From NCBI RefSeq assembly GCF_000611645.1, contig NW_014012546.1, forward strand, positions 1 through 16,962: a stretch of DNA of 16,962 nt, given 5' to 3'. This DNA is from Monoraphidium neglectum (Eukaryota > Chlorophyta > Chlorophyceae > Sphaeropleales > Selenastraceae). Of this stretch, positions 1 through 9,767 are shown in pieces. The notes beneath the pieces were generated by a model. The model was given only the letters and a program-made list of their open reading frames with translations, did not search any database and was not told the DNA's origin. The translations under genes and the position numbers were made by a program. Position 1 is the first letter of the stretch; every line of letters starts with the position of its first letter.

Positions 1-14
1 CTGACCCCCTGCAG

Positions 15-232
15 CGGAGGGGTCGTTCCTTCAGCGGTTTTTTGACGCGACGGCGGCGTTGTCACCAGAGGCGCGCGGGGCATTCCTGGAGGAGCCGCCC
101 TCGGGGGCGCCAGACATAGAGGAGGCACACCAGGTGGGCCTGCGTGGGTGTACGTGTGCGCGCGCGTGTGTGTGTGTGTGTGTTTGTGTACGTGAGTGTT
201 TGTGTGCGTGTGCGTCACTGTGTGTGTGTGAG

Positions 233-276
<44 letters not shown>

Positions 277-1258
277 GGGGTGGCTTGTCTGGGATGAGTG
301 GCGCTATAATCGGGTGTGCACAGGTGCGCATCAGCCACCGCGTGGGGACCAGCTGTTCGACAATCAAAGCCGCACCGACTGTCGGGTGCGTGGTTGAGTG
401 GGCTGCGCTCGGACATTCGTGCGCTGCATCAATCAATTTTTGTGCATGACGGCATGGATGTCAGCAATTTGGTTTGTTTTTAGGGGCGCCAGCCAAGTTG
501 GTTTCGTGGCTGGAAAAGAGTACGAATGTTGAATCGGCAGGGGTCAGGGCTGGGCGCTTCCCCGGGCAGAGCAAGCCCACCAGGCGGCGGCGGGGCGGGT
601 TTTTGTTGGGGTGGAGAAGAGATGGAGGGCCCCGCGTGCTGAGGTATCTGGGCCACAGGCTGATGAGCGTCTCCCCAAGCTGCCCGTGCTGGCAGCACCA
701 TGACCCTTGCCCACCGCCGTGCGGCCTGCCCGAATACCTGCCCCCCCCTCCCCCCGATCCCCAAAGGCTGCGGGCGGCAGGGGGGCCACGGCGCCCCCGG
801 CAGCGGACGAAGACGTCGACCTGCACTTCGTGGCATTGGTCAACTTCAAGGGTGCGACGCGGGCGGCGGCGGCGGGGATGTTTGGCGGGTCCCCCAGGGT
901 TTGTGGTCAAAACAGGCGTGTGGCCCATACGGGCGGCGTCCGCACGCCCAATGAAATCCCTTGCTATTGGGCGGTTGCTGCGCCGCGGCTGGCATGCCGT
1001 CGTGCGTGCCGCCCGCCTCTTGCCCTCTTGCCGGCGCGAGCGGCGCCGCGGGTGCGGACTAAGCAGCACACGCCTGCCGGCTGCTGGGGATTGTGAGCAG
1101 GGCAACTGGTGGAGCTCGACGGGCGGCGCGCGGGGCCGGTGGCGCACGGCCCCACATCTGCGGACACACTGCTGGCGGATGCAGCCAAGGTGGTGCGGCG
1201 GCAGTTCATTGAGAGGTGCGGACAAGTGCCTCTGCTCAAATCGATGCCTCTGATCTAA
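15..1258 (+). CDS. Ubiquitin carboxyl-terminal hydrolase (UCH/peptidase C12), C-terminal three exons, 5' partial
   Basis: Thiol protease that cleaves small adducts from the C-terminus of ubiquitin; cytosolic/nuclear. Proposed exons are 15-133, 767-851 and 1101-1258 (TAA 1256-1258), giving 119 residues. The window opens in an intron tail with a branch-like CTGAC and acceptor CCCTGCAG at 14. Exon A reads [20 protein letters not shown], matching the family segment GS-L--F------SPE-R. Exon B carries [13 protein letters not shown], with the catalytic histidine. Exon C carries [16 protein letters not shown], with the catalytic aspartate in the LDGR motif, then the amphipathic C-terminal helix. Splice phases agree (0, then 1). 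The linker before VDLHF is about as long as in human UCHL3, so no exon seems missing. The catalytic Cys and oxyanion Gln lie upstream of the window. The ending resembles UCHL1/L3 enzymes, with no long UCH37/BAP1 extension. The 767 acceptor (AAAG) is the least certain boundary. Confidence 0.85.
150..275 (+). repeat. TG-rich microsatellite in UCH intron 1
   Basis: An impure TG/CG tract runs from about 150 and ends in a pure (TG)19 block at 237-274. It lies in the 633-bp intron 134-766, starting about 16 bp after the GTGGGC donor. The rest of that intron (276-766) shows nothing coding. It ends in a C-rich tract at 741-762 that suits a polypyrimidine tract. Confidence 0.9.
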
Positions 1259-1357
1259 TGCTGCGAGTATGGTGTCTAGAAGCCGCCTGTGGGTCCCACC
1301 ATGGCAGCGTGTCTTATTGCATAAAGGCATTTTGGGGTAGATGGGCAACTTTATTGT

Positions 1358-1362
1358 TGTAA
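1358..1362 (+). terminator. Candidate polyadenylation signal (TGTAA) of the UCH gene
   Basis: TGTAA lies 100 bp after the UCH stop codon. TGTAA is the usual chlorophyte polyadenylation signal. Further copies near 1603 and 1738 would give longer 3' ends, so which one is used is not known. Confidence 0.5.
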
Positions 1363-2174
1363 GTGCAGCTGTAGGCGCTCACCCAACCTGGGAGGGCGCT
1401 GTCGTCAGGGTCAAATACGTGCCTGGTGCAGTAATATATATGTATGCTTATCGTTCCTGTGCCCCCGCGGTGGCCACCCGCCTGTCTGCCTCCCCAACTC
1501 CCGCAGGAGCAGCAGCCTTTCCTTCAACCTGATATGCCTGAGCGCGGCCGAGGGTGGGTGATCGCAGTGCGGCTCATCGCCATGAGCGTGTGTGCAGCAG
1601 CGCTGTAAGGTTTTGTTTCCATCAAGATTGGCAGATTTTTCGGGGGGCAGGGGGCTTGCCCAGGCTGCCTGCTGGCTTAGTCAGAGAGAGTGGCGATAAC
1701 AGGCCAGGGCGTACAATCAAGAGTGCTGCATTATTGTTGTGTAAAGTCTGACCTGCTGTATTGCGGCTTGTAGTCCAGGAATTGCTCACCCACCCACAAA
1801 GCCTGGGTGCTGTTGCAACTAGACGTGTACAGAACCTTCAAGGTTGACAACACAGTGCAACAGCACAGCTGCACACTGCCTTTAATCACCAGCCAAGGAG
1901 CAAACTGTACAGGGGTCAGCGGCCGCTCGATGGACCCGCCATCTGTAACGCATGGCCTTGGCCTGCAGGCGAGGCGGAACAGCACACCACTGCGCGTGCT
2001 GTGGCCAACCCCGTGACAAAATTTCACTTTCCTGGCAGTTTGTGTGCCTCCGTGCGGCGGCACCGACAGCGGTGCGTGACACTGCGCTGTGCTGGGGTGC
2101 TGAGGTGCAGCGGCAAAACCGCCTGGAGCCAGGCGCCCCAACGCCCATGATTCGCGATTACCGTCAACCATTAA

Positions 2175-2198
2175 CAATATATATTTATATAGATATTG
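2175..2198. promoter_or_regulatory. AT-rich imperfect palindrome, possible core promoter of the kinesin gene
   Basis: A 24-bp segment begins CAATAT and ends ATATTG around TATATTTATATAG, in otherwise GC-rich DNA. It lies about 160-180 bp upstream of the kinesin ATG, a reasonable distance for a TATA-type element followed by a 5' UTR of about 130-150 nt. The role is inferred from composition and position only. Confidence 0.35.
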
Positions 2199-2301
2199 TA
2201 TAGCCATCGTGCGCACGTGCACTGATAATTCGCGTTTCTACCCGTCGCTGTTCGGTTGAAGCCGCGGCTTGTGGGCAGCGATACACCGTGTGCTTTGAGG
2301 A

Positions 2302-2313
2302 ATGACGGCGTAG
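2302..2313 (+). other. Minimal upstream ORF before the kinesin start
   Basis: ATG ACG GCG TAG (three codons plus stop) ends 44 bp before the kinesin ATG at 2358. If transcription starts near the AT-rich element, this uORF is in the 5' UTR and could dampen translation. The transcription start is not known. Confidence 0.3.
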
Positions 2314-2357
2314 CGTAAGAAAACCCACAAGCGAGGGCACTGGTGATACTACCCAAG

Positions 2358-3651
2358 ATGCCGCCGCATGCGGGAGGCGACGCGCGTCCGCCGCTGCCAG
2401 CGGCGCTGGCGTCCTCCAAGCGCCCCCCCTTGCCTGGCTCAGCTGCCCGCACACCGCGCGGCTCGACTGGCGACCAGACGTCGTCCGCGCTGCACACGCC
2501 GCGCCTCGGCCCCAGCCGCGCCGCGTCGCTCGCCCCGAGCCGGGCGGCGTCGCTCGCCGGGTGCAGGAGCGCCGCGGGCAGCGCGGGCGGCGCCAGCGTC
2601 GCGAGCGGCGCCAGCGTCGCGAGCGGCGCCGCGGCAGGCGGCGGGGGCGGCGCTGCCGCCACGAAGGGGGCAGCTCAGGGGCAGGCGATCCATGTTGTGC
2701 TCCACATCAGGCCCATGAACCGGGCGGAGCAGCAGGAGGGGTGCGAGCAGTTGGTGCACGTCGCTCCAGGCGGCCAAGAGGTGCGCTCGGGGCAACCCCC
2801 CACCTTCCCCCGCATGACGTCACAGGCACCAGCGCTGACCCCTAAATGTGGGAGCCTCAATGGATTCCGTAGGGTTGCACGGCAGCTATGAGCGTGCCCG
2901 GACGTGTTGACTGCCGCCTGTGTGCCCCGGCACCGCCTGCAAGGACCGCCGGCGCACCGCTCACACCTCGGTGGTAATCCAACGCACTCCTTGCTGCCTG
3001 AATCATGACCAAACGTTGGGATCGTGTGGAAGGTCCTGGTGCAGACAGAGTCGCGCTCCGAGGCCTTCTCCTGCGACGCCGTCTACAGTGCAGAGCACGG
3101 GGGCGCGCACAGCGGCGAGCTCTACCCGCAAGCCGTGCGGCCCCTGGTGGACGGCGTGTTTGCAGGGATCCATGGGACCGTCTTTGCTTACGGCCAAACT
3201 GGTGCAGGAAAGTCTTACACCTTGGTGAGTCAGCTGCAGAAGCTTTTAACGGGCTGCAGTTGTGACGCTTGATGCCTGCAAGATCATCAGATTGACTGGA
3301 TTTGTGTGCGGCAAGCGGGACGAGGAGGTTCAAGCGAGCCCGCCGCAGCATGCGCAAGTCGGGGGAGGGGGGGTCTGAATGGCGCCAAACATTGCTGCGG
3401 TCAAATTAGGTCAAACACAGTCATTCAACAACGCATGCAAATGGCCAGGGCACCCACATTGAGCGCTACCATGACGCTCTGGCGATGCTATTCGAAGAAG
3501 AGGCCTGCCGTACTCAGGAGCTGCAGCAGCTGCAGCAGCAGCAGGAGCAGGAGCAGCAGCAGCAGCAGGTTTGGACAGGGGCCAGCACCACACTCCAGGC
3601 AGCCTCGCTTGGCGACACGAATGGAGTACCCGCCGCCGTGACAGCTTCTGC

Positions 3652-3741
<90 letters not shown>

Positions 3742-5228
3742 AAGGAAGTGGCGACCATTGGGCTGGGAGGTGATCAACGACGCCTGCACCCGGGCGCAGG
3801 CCCTGAGGGCGCAAGGGGTGGACGTGGCAATGGTTTGCAGCTTCATAGAGGTGCGCCTCAGATTCACTTCTCCTGGTCCGCCTGTCTGGTTGTTGGCACA
3901 CTGAAGGTTGGGGCCTGGCAGCTGCAGCAATGGGGTGCAAATTGCTGGCTGGGCCAGCCTGATACTCAGGGCGCAAAACGTGATGCACGTCTTTGCAACG
4001 GCCTGTCGCGCCCGCGGCACACATTAGAGCAGCACGTAGAACAAAATCAGGATCAATTCACGCTCGTGAAACTCACTGTTCAAATCGAGGTCAACCAAGC
4101 AGCTGACTACCCAGTCATTCATGCTAAACACATGCAATCCTGGTCCTGACAGATCCACCAGGACTCCATAAGGGACCTCCTCGCCCACTCCCAAGCCGGG
4201 CGCCCAGAGCACTCCAGGCAGAGTCTGCTCAGCACTGGCAGCAGCTTCACGGGAGCCTGCACCGGGGGTGCTTTTGGCGTCGGCGGCGCGCGGTTGATAT
4301 CCTACAGGGACCCTGATCCAACAAAAGACATTGTCCTGGTTGGGCTGGAGGAGGTCACGGTGAGCAAGCAGGGGGCTGGATTCAATGGAGTGTATGGAGG
4401 GCGTATGTAGGGAGTGGGTGGAAGACAAAGACAGGGTGAGAGATTTGTGATGGGGGGGTGAGGTGAGTGTTTGCAAGGGGGGGTTCGGGTTCAAAACCTA
4501 AGCCTTAAACCCTTGAATAAAATGCACCTGAAAATGCATGTTTACATGTTTGCAGGACTATCAAAGAGCCTCTGTGTCAGAGAGCAGAACGCACATCGCC
4601 GTGTGCAAAGCCTGTTGCCTGCATCACCCAGCTGCCCTCCGGGACACTAAGCGCCGTAACACAGAGTCGCAAAGCAAAGCCACCCCGGATCAACACGCTC
4701 TCAGCTTGCCCCTTTGCACATGCCGCAACCCGCAGGTGTCCTCGCGCCAGCAGCTGCTGCAGTGCCTGATGGACGGCATGCGCGCCCGCACCACCGCCGC
4801 GACGAACGCCAACGCGCACTCCTCCCGAAGCCACGCCGTCTTCACAATCCGTGTCCGCCAGACGTCAAGGCGCATCCTCCGCGTCGAGCCGTCGTCGCCG
4901 GGCGCGCCCATCAAGTCGCGCCACCCGTCCACGAACGGCCAGCCGCAGGGCTGCGCCGGCGCCGGCACAGGCGGCGGCGGCCTCTCGCGGCAGGCGTCGG
5001 GCCAGCAGGGTGGCGAAGGCGGCGCGGACGGGGGTCTTGAGTATGTGGAGGAGACGCTCGAGGCGAAGCTTCATTTGGTGGACCTCGCCGGCAGCGAGCG
5101 CATTGGGAAGAGCGGCGTGCAGGGGGCGCGGCTGCTGGAGGCGTGCAGCATCAACCAGGGGCTCCTGGCGCTGGGACACGTCATCGACGCGCTGGCTGAT
5201 AAGCGCAGGTGGGTGCAAGTGAGGTTTC

Positions 5229-5310
<82 letters not shown>

Positions 5311-8300
5311 CGTGCGCGCACATACACTTGAGCGTGTGTGTGTCTGCACGCGTGCGCTTTCTGATGCAGCATGGGGGTTTAGTAGTGCATAAGGCATGAT
5401 ATCAAAAGCACATTTTGCTCTTAGAAAGCTGGCAAGGCTAGTCTGGGGCAGACCGTGGCTGAAATTCACTATTGTTATCATCCTCTTGTGGCCGATTGTG
5501 CACCACCAATTGCCAACCACACTTCAGGCACGTCCCCTACCGCGACCACGTGCTGACGCGGCTGCTGCGGAACGCGCTGGGCGGCAACAGCCGCACAGTA
5601 ATGTGCGCCTGCATCAGCCCAGCGGACGTGCACCTCTCTGAGACCCTCAGCACCCTCAGGTGTGCATGCTCTGGGGTCGCAGCACCCCGCCACCCATAGG
5701 CTGATGTGGCGTGAACGAGGCGAAGCGCGCACCTTGCCCTTGCGCGCAGCTATCGGACCCACTGCAAAAAAGCTAGCATGCCAGCCTGCAACTCCTTACG
5801 CTCTGCTCCCGTTTTCTCGGACCCGGCAGGTACGCAGCCCGGGCCCGTGCGATTACAAACATGCCGGTCGTCAACAGCGCGCGCCGCAAGGCGGAGCTGG
5901 GGGCGCTGCGGCAGGAGAACGACGGCCTGAGGGAGCAGGTCAAGGCGCTGCAGTTCCAGGTGAGAGCTTTGTGATTGTTCATGCTTTTATCGTTGATCAC
6001 ATGGAGGCCTTGGTTTCGTGGGAATTTGTGCCACAGGATTTCCACAACAGCAGGCGATGATGGTGATGTTCAGATTTGGTGTGCGCCATGCATGCTTCTT
6101 GGGCGTGTTGCTTGGACGTCCAAAACGTTGGGCCAAGGAGCCTGCCCTGCCCCTTGCTGCGCCTTGCAGGTCGACCAACTCGCGGCCGCCCCAGGCCCCA
6201 ATGCCTCTGAGCTGGCAGCTTTGCTGTCGGAGGCCCGCGCTGAGCTGGACGCCGAGCGCGCGGCCGGGGTGCTGCAGGAGGCGCGGCTCGCCCAGCTGGC
6301 GTCCCAGATGGTGCGCCGCATGGGCCTAGGTACTGCAAGGGCAGCTTGCCTGAAACCTGCTGCAATCGTCGCACAAATTCAAGGATCATGCCTGAGCCGC
6401 GGCAACTACACTTTTAAGCCTGCCTTTGCACATGCGGAGAGATAAGCTGAGGATGTCACATTCCACTTTTTCAAAGCCTTCAACTTCAAATCTGCCTTCA
6501 CAACTCCTTCCACGACGATCACATTCCGTTGCAACAATTTGTTTTGCAGAGGGAGGCCAACCATGAGAAGCTTCGCATGATCGCGTCACTCGAGTCACTC
6601 AGGGTGCAGCTGCTCTCTGCCCAGGTGTCAGCCGTCGAGGCCAACGCCAAGGCAGGCCGCGTGTTCGGCAAGGCCAACTCTGAGGGCGGGGCGGCCTCGT
6701 TGGGAGGCGTTTTCCACGGATCCCTGCCCGTGCCACGCCTGTGCTCGCTGGGCGTGCGTGCGGGCTCCGCCTGCAGCGCGCACTCCAGCGACGGCGGCAC
6801 GCACGCAACGGATGGCGGCGGCAGCTGCATGGCACCTGCCAGCAGAAGCTGCGCGGGACACCGCGCCCCGGGCGAGGGGGAGGGGCAGCAAGACGGGGCG
6901 GACCTAATTTGCGAAAAAGCGAGCCGCGCCGCATGCTGGCCGCGACTGGGGCAGGCTGAGCAGGAGGATGGCGACGACGACTGGAGCATCCCGGCTGTTC
7001 TGCGCGAGAGCGGCGACGGCGCGGACGGCCGCACGTCCCTTGAGCAGCAGCAGCGGCAGCACGCGGATGGCAGTGCCGCTATGCTGCGGCACGCGGCCGC
7101 GCTGGTTGCCGGGACGGCTCTCGACCCCGCAACATCACAAAGGGCAGGGTCACGGCTGCAACGGCTGGTGTCGGGGGCAGGGGCCGAGGGGCTTGTTGAT
7201 TGGCTGGATCGCACCGCAGGCCACAAGGCTTGCGATGCGGTGCCGTCAGCGCAGCTGCCAGCCACACTCATAGAGATTCCGGATGACGACGCCGAGGCGG
7301 CTGGTGCATTGCGCGGCAGCGCCATGATGACGGCGGAAGTCTTCTCAGCTGCTTCCCAACCGGAGGAACCGCACCTGCGCCGCGGGGCCGCGCGCAGCAG
7401 GAGCGGCGCGTGCAGTCCCAGGAGCATGCTCGCGCCTGTGATCGCCCAGTGGTCCGCGCGGCCTTCCGAGGTTGAGGGGTTCGCGGACGCGCACGATGGC
7501 CGGGGCCCGGCGCGCCGCCGCAGCACCGCGGCGGGCGCGATGATGGCGGCTGCCCTGAAGGCGGCCGAGGCGGGCGGCGGGCCGGACTGGGGGCTGCGGC
7601 GGCAGCAGGTGGCGCTGCAGCACGGCCTGGACTGGCTGCAGTCCAGGCGCTCGGCCGCGGCGGACGCGCGCGCGCGCCTCCAGGCGACAGAGGGCTCCGT
7701 CCTTGCAGAGCGGGGGGCGGGTGCGGCGGCGGGCGAGGGCGCGGACTGCTGCGACGGCAGTGGCGAGCGGCAAGGGTCGTATTCTTCGATCGTGGCCGCG
7801 GCGGTGAAGTCTGCCGCGGCGGGCGGGGCGGCGGGCGGCGGCGCGGCGGCCGCGCGGTTCTTTGACTGGGCGGTGCGGTTGGCTTCTCAGCATGCAGAGC
7901 TGTTGGTGATGATCGAGGTGAGTGGGTTGTCAGGGCAAAGGGCAGGTATGTAGTCGCAGAAGGCAGCCTTTGCCCTGGGCCAAAGGCTGGCCTGCATTGT
8001 CATGTGGGTGGCGCAGCGTGGCGGTTTTAGCTGAGATCGGCGTCGCAAGATTGAGATTCCCCTGCTGCCTCTGAAATCATGAAACCATGCGCTGCAGGCG
8101 GAGAGGGCCGAGCGGCGATACCTGAAAGAGCAACTGGATGCAGCAGCGGCCGCTGCCCAGGCGGCCAAGGCAGCCCCGACAGCCGCCGCCGCCAGCGTGG
8201 CAGCCGGCGAGGCCAAGGCCGAGGCCGAGGCCTGCACGGGTGCGCCGCAGCGGGGCGAGGGCGCCGCGGGGGCGTGCGCTGCAGGCTTATTAGAGGCAAC

Positions 8301-9767
8301 GGCGCCCTGCCCGGCGGCAACACTGGCGGGGGTGCCTTCACTACAGGCCTTGGCTGCAAATTTGACCGAGGCCGAGCGCCTAGAGCGCCGCGCCCTCGAC
8401 CTGCAGCGGCGGCTGGGGGCGCACTCTGCGCGCATGCAAGGGCTGCTAGAGCTGCAGCGGCAGCTCGACTCCCTGGGTAGCCTTGCCCCGGCCAGCGCAG
8501 AACAGCCCGCGCCAGTCCCTGAGCGGGGCAGCGACGGCGGTGCACGTGCAGGGGAGCAGCAAGAGGACGCCATAGCGCTGGCGCAGGCAGGGCAGCTGAC
8601 GCGCGCGATTTGGGAGCATGCGCTGTCCCTGGGACTCGAGCCGTGGCAGGCGTTCGCGGCGCTGCTGTCCGTGGCGGCGGCGCTGCGGGGCGGCGCAGAG
8701 CGGCTGCGGATGAGGGCGGAAGCAGCCGAGGCAGAGGTTGCGCTGCAGCGGGGACTGGGGGCGTTGGCGCAGGAGGAGGCGGCGGCAAACGGAGCAGCAG
8801 CAGGGGAGCTGCAGCAGCAGCTCAACGGCGCCAAGGTGGGTCGGACTGGCATCACTCTGAGAGTCTGGTACTGTAGTGAGCAATCCTGCGTGTTGGGCGA
8901 CTTGTGTGGCACAGACGATTGATTGCAGGATCAAGCCCAATATGGGGCCTGCAAGCTCACATGAGAAGCTGCCGCACACATGCCAGCATGGGCAAACCGG
9001 CAACGCAGCTAGAGCGTCTCGCGCGGGCCCCTTTCCGATCCTGGCCGCCCCTCTGGTTGAATGCAGGAGTCCATGGCTGCCCTGAGGGAGTCCGAGGCGC
9101 GATGCCACGAGGCGCTGGCGCGGGTGGCCGAGGCCCGTGCTGCGGAGCAGGTGGGTGTTTTATCGGAGGACTGTAATGCAATGTATACGGCAATATGTAG
9201 ATCTACCCATGTATCACACGTGGCCATATTCAAGGGCAAGTCCTGTGGATCTTGACAAGGGCCTTCATACTTCTGATGAATGATGTTGGACAGCACAAAC
9301 CCAGGCAATCTGAGGGTGCAGCACCTGCGCCCAAATGGCACCGGTCATCCCACTTCGCAAGTTGTCCATGCCGCTGTCCAATTACCACCACCACCACACT
9401 GCTGCCCCACGCCCAGGGCCTGCCGCCGGCGATCAGCCCAGTCAGCAGCGGGTGCGTCACCGCACGCTCAACCTTTTCCCGGTCCAACAGCTGGGCAGCT
9501 GCCCACCAGCTGCCGCCCCTGCCGCCGCAGTCCCCGCCGCTGGCCATGCGCAACCTGGCGGGCCTGGTGCAGCTGTCGAGCGCAGGCGCTGATCCCAAGG
9601 CAGGAGGGGCCGGCAGCAGCGGGGGCGGCAGCGGTCGCGGCAGCGGCGGCGGGGACGGCCGGGGATGGCTCAGTTGGGTTGTGCCGGCGGATGAGGGGGT
9701 GGAGTCGCAGCAAGAGCAGGTCGGGCCGGGCGTGAAGCAGTGGCTGCGCGAACTCTTTGACCTGTGA
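2358..9767 (+). CDS. Kinesin motor protein, kinesin-4-like, 12 exons, ~1546 aa
   Basis: ATP-driven microtubule motor. Exons: 2358-2780, 3033-3224, 3449-3850, 4153-4359, 4736-5208, 5528-5659, 5830-5959, 6170-6310, 6550-7917, 8098-8835, 9067-9150, 9417-9767. All introns are GT-AG with matching phases, and the total is 4641 nt. ATG 2358 has purine at -3 (AAGATGCC). Residues 1-109 are Ser/Ala/Pro-rich and probably disordered. The motor (about 110-625) has the opening strand [10 protein letters not shown]-loop GQTGAGKS (195-202), switch I NAHSSRSH (434-441), switch II DLAGSE (524-529), HVPYRD (567-572), and the end [28 protein letters not shown] and EGC...V-PG-Q point to kinesin-4. Charged heptad-like stretches (626 to about 735) suggest a neck coiled coil. 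The rest is Ala/Gly-rich with helical patches in exons 10-11 and a Gly-rich tail ending WLRELFDL. Motor insertions are unusual. The 3449 acceptor and the exon 8 donor are the least certain boundaries. Subfamily is inferred; kinesin identity is firm. Confidence 0.9.
2589..2630 (+). repeat. 18-bp tandem repeat in kinesin exon 1
   Basis: Two exact copies of GGCGCCAGCGTCGCGAGC (2589-2606 and 2607-2624) plus a partial third (GGCGCC) encode a Gly-Ala-Ser-Val-Ala-Ser repeat. Just upstream the protein also repeats PSRAASLA. This is the low-complexity N-terminal extension before the motor. Confidence 0.85.
3521..3568 (+). repeat. Imperfect CAG/CTG/GAG tract coding a Gln-rich segment in the kinesin motor
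   Basis: Sixteen codons of CAG interrupted by CTG and GAG give residues 230-245, rich in Gln with Leu and Glu. It lies about 88 bp upstream of the long pure CAG run and may be an older, interrupted expansion of the same kind. Confidence 0.85.
3656..3739 (+). repeat. (CAG)28 trinucleotide repeat coding polyglutamine in the kinesin motor
   Basis: Twenty-eight uninterrupted CAG codons in frame within kinesin exon 3 encode residues 275-302. They lie between the P-loop helix (ending near 205) and the segment [17 protein letters not shown], which precedes the strand VAMVCSFIE. By kinesin topology this is the loop L5 / alpha-2b region. Purity suggests a recently expanded or unstable tract. Confidence 0.95.
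5231..5308 (+). repeat. (TG)39 microsatellite in kinesin intron 5
   Basis: A pure TG dinucleotide run of 78 bp begins 22 bp after the exon 5 donor (GT at 5209-5210), inside the 319-bp intron 5209-5527. It is not coding in the spliced model, because exon 5 joins exon 6 as CGC AG|G CAC, restoring the conserved motor segment. Confidence 0.95.

Larger units (their letters stand above)
1259..2357. other. Intergenic region between UCH and kinesin genes
   Basis: About 1.1 kb with no frame showing conserved motifs or the strong GC-ending codon use of the neighbouring exons. It should hold the UCH 3' UTR, several TGTAA motifs, and the kinesin promoter and 5' UTR. AT-rich patches occur at about 1431-1450 and 2171-2202. 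The longest open frames here lack family similarity that I can recognise. Confidence 0.6.

Noticed and set aside
144..449. Small open frames rich in Cys/Val or His/Thr over the TG tract, also at 4538-5392 and 5071-5520
   Set aside because: They are translations of TG/CA dinucleotide repeats within introns.
461..1348. 295-codon open frame on the - strand opposite the UCH exons, and a 259-codon + frame at 474-1253
   Set aside because: Both cross UCH exons in other frames. The spliced + model reproduces conserved UCH motifs, while these frames are Arg/Pro-rich with no recognisable domain, as expected for shadows in GC-rich DNA.
2343..2357. GTG at 2343 as start of the kinesin
   Set aside because: Nuclear genes start at ATG; ATG 2358 in the same frame has purine at -3.
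3569..3740. Intron that would remove the polyglutamine tract (donor GTTTGG at 3569, acceptor at a CAG)
   Set aside because: The donor is weak, there is no polypyrimidine tract, and the repeat itself supplies dozens of equal AG sites. The continuous frame is simpler, though cDNA could decide.
3411..4024. Poly-Ala, poly-Leu and poly-Cys frames over the CAG run
   Set aside because: They are the other frames of the same CAG repeat. Only the Gln frame continues into the kinesin strand and helix motifs.
6519..7526. 335-codon - strand open frame
   Set aside because: It is the antisense of kinesin exon 9, is Ser/Ala/Cys/Arg-rich without domains, and the sense frame joins in phase with the kinesin motor.
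7887..8912. 341-codon - strand open frame
   Set aside because: It is the antisense shadow of kinesin exon 10; the sense frame has heptad-like helices and correct splice phases.
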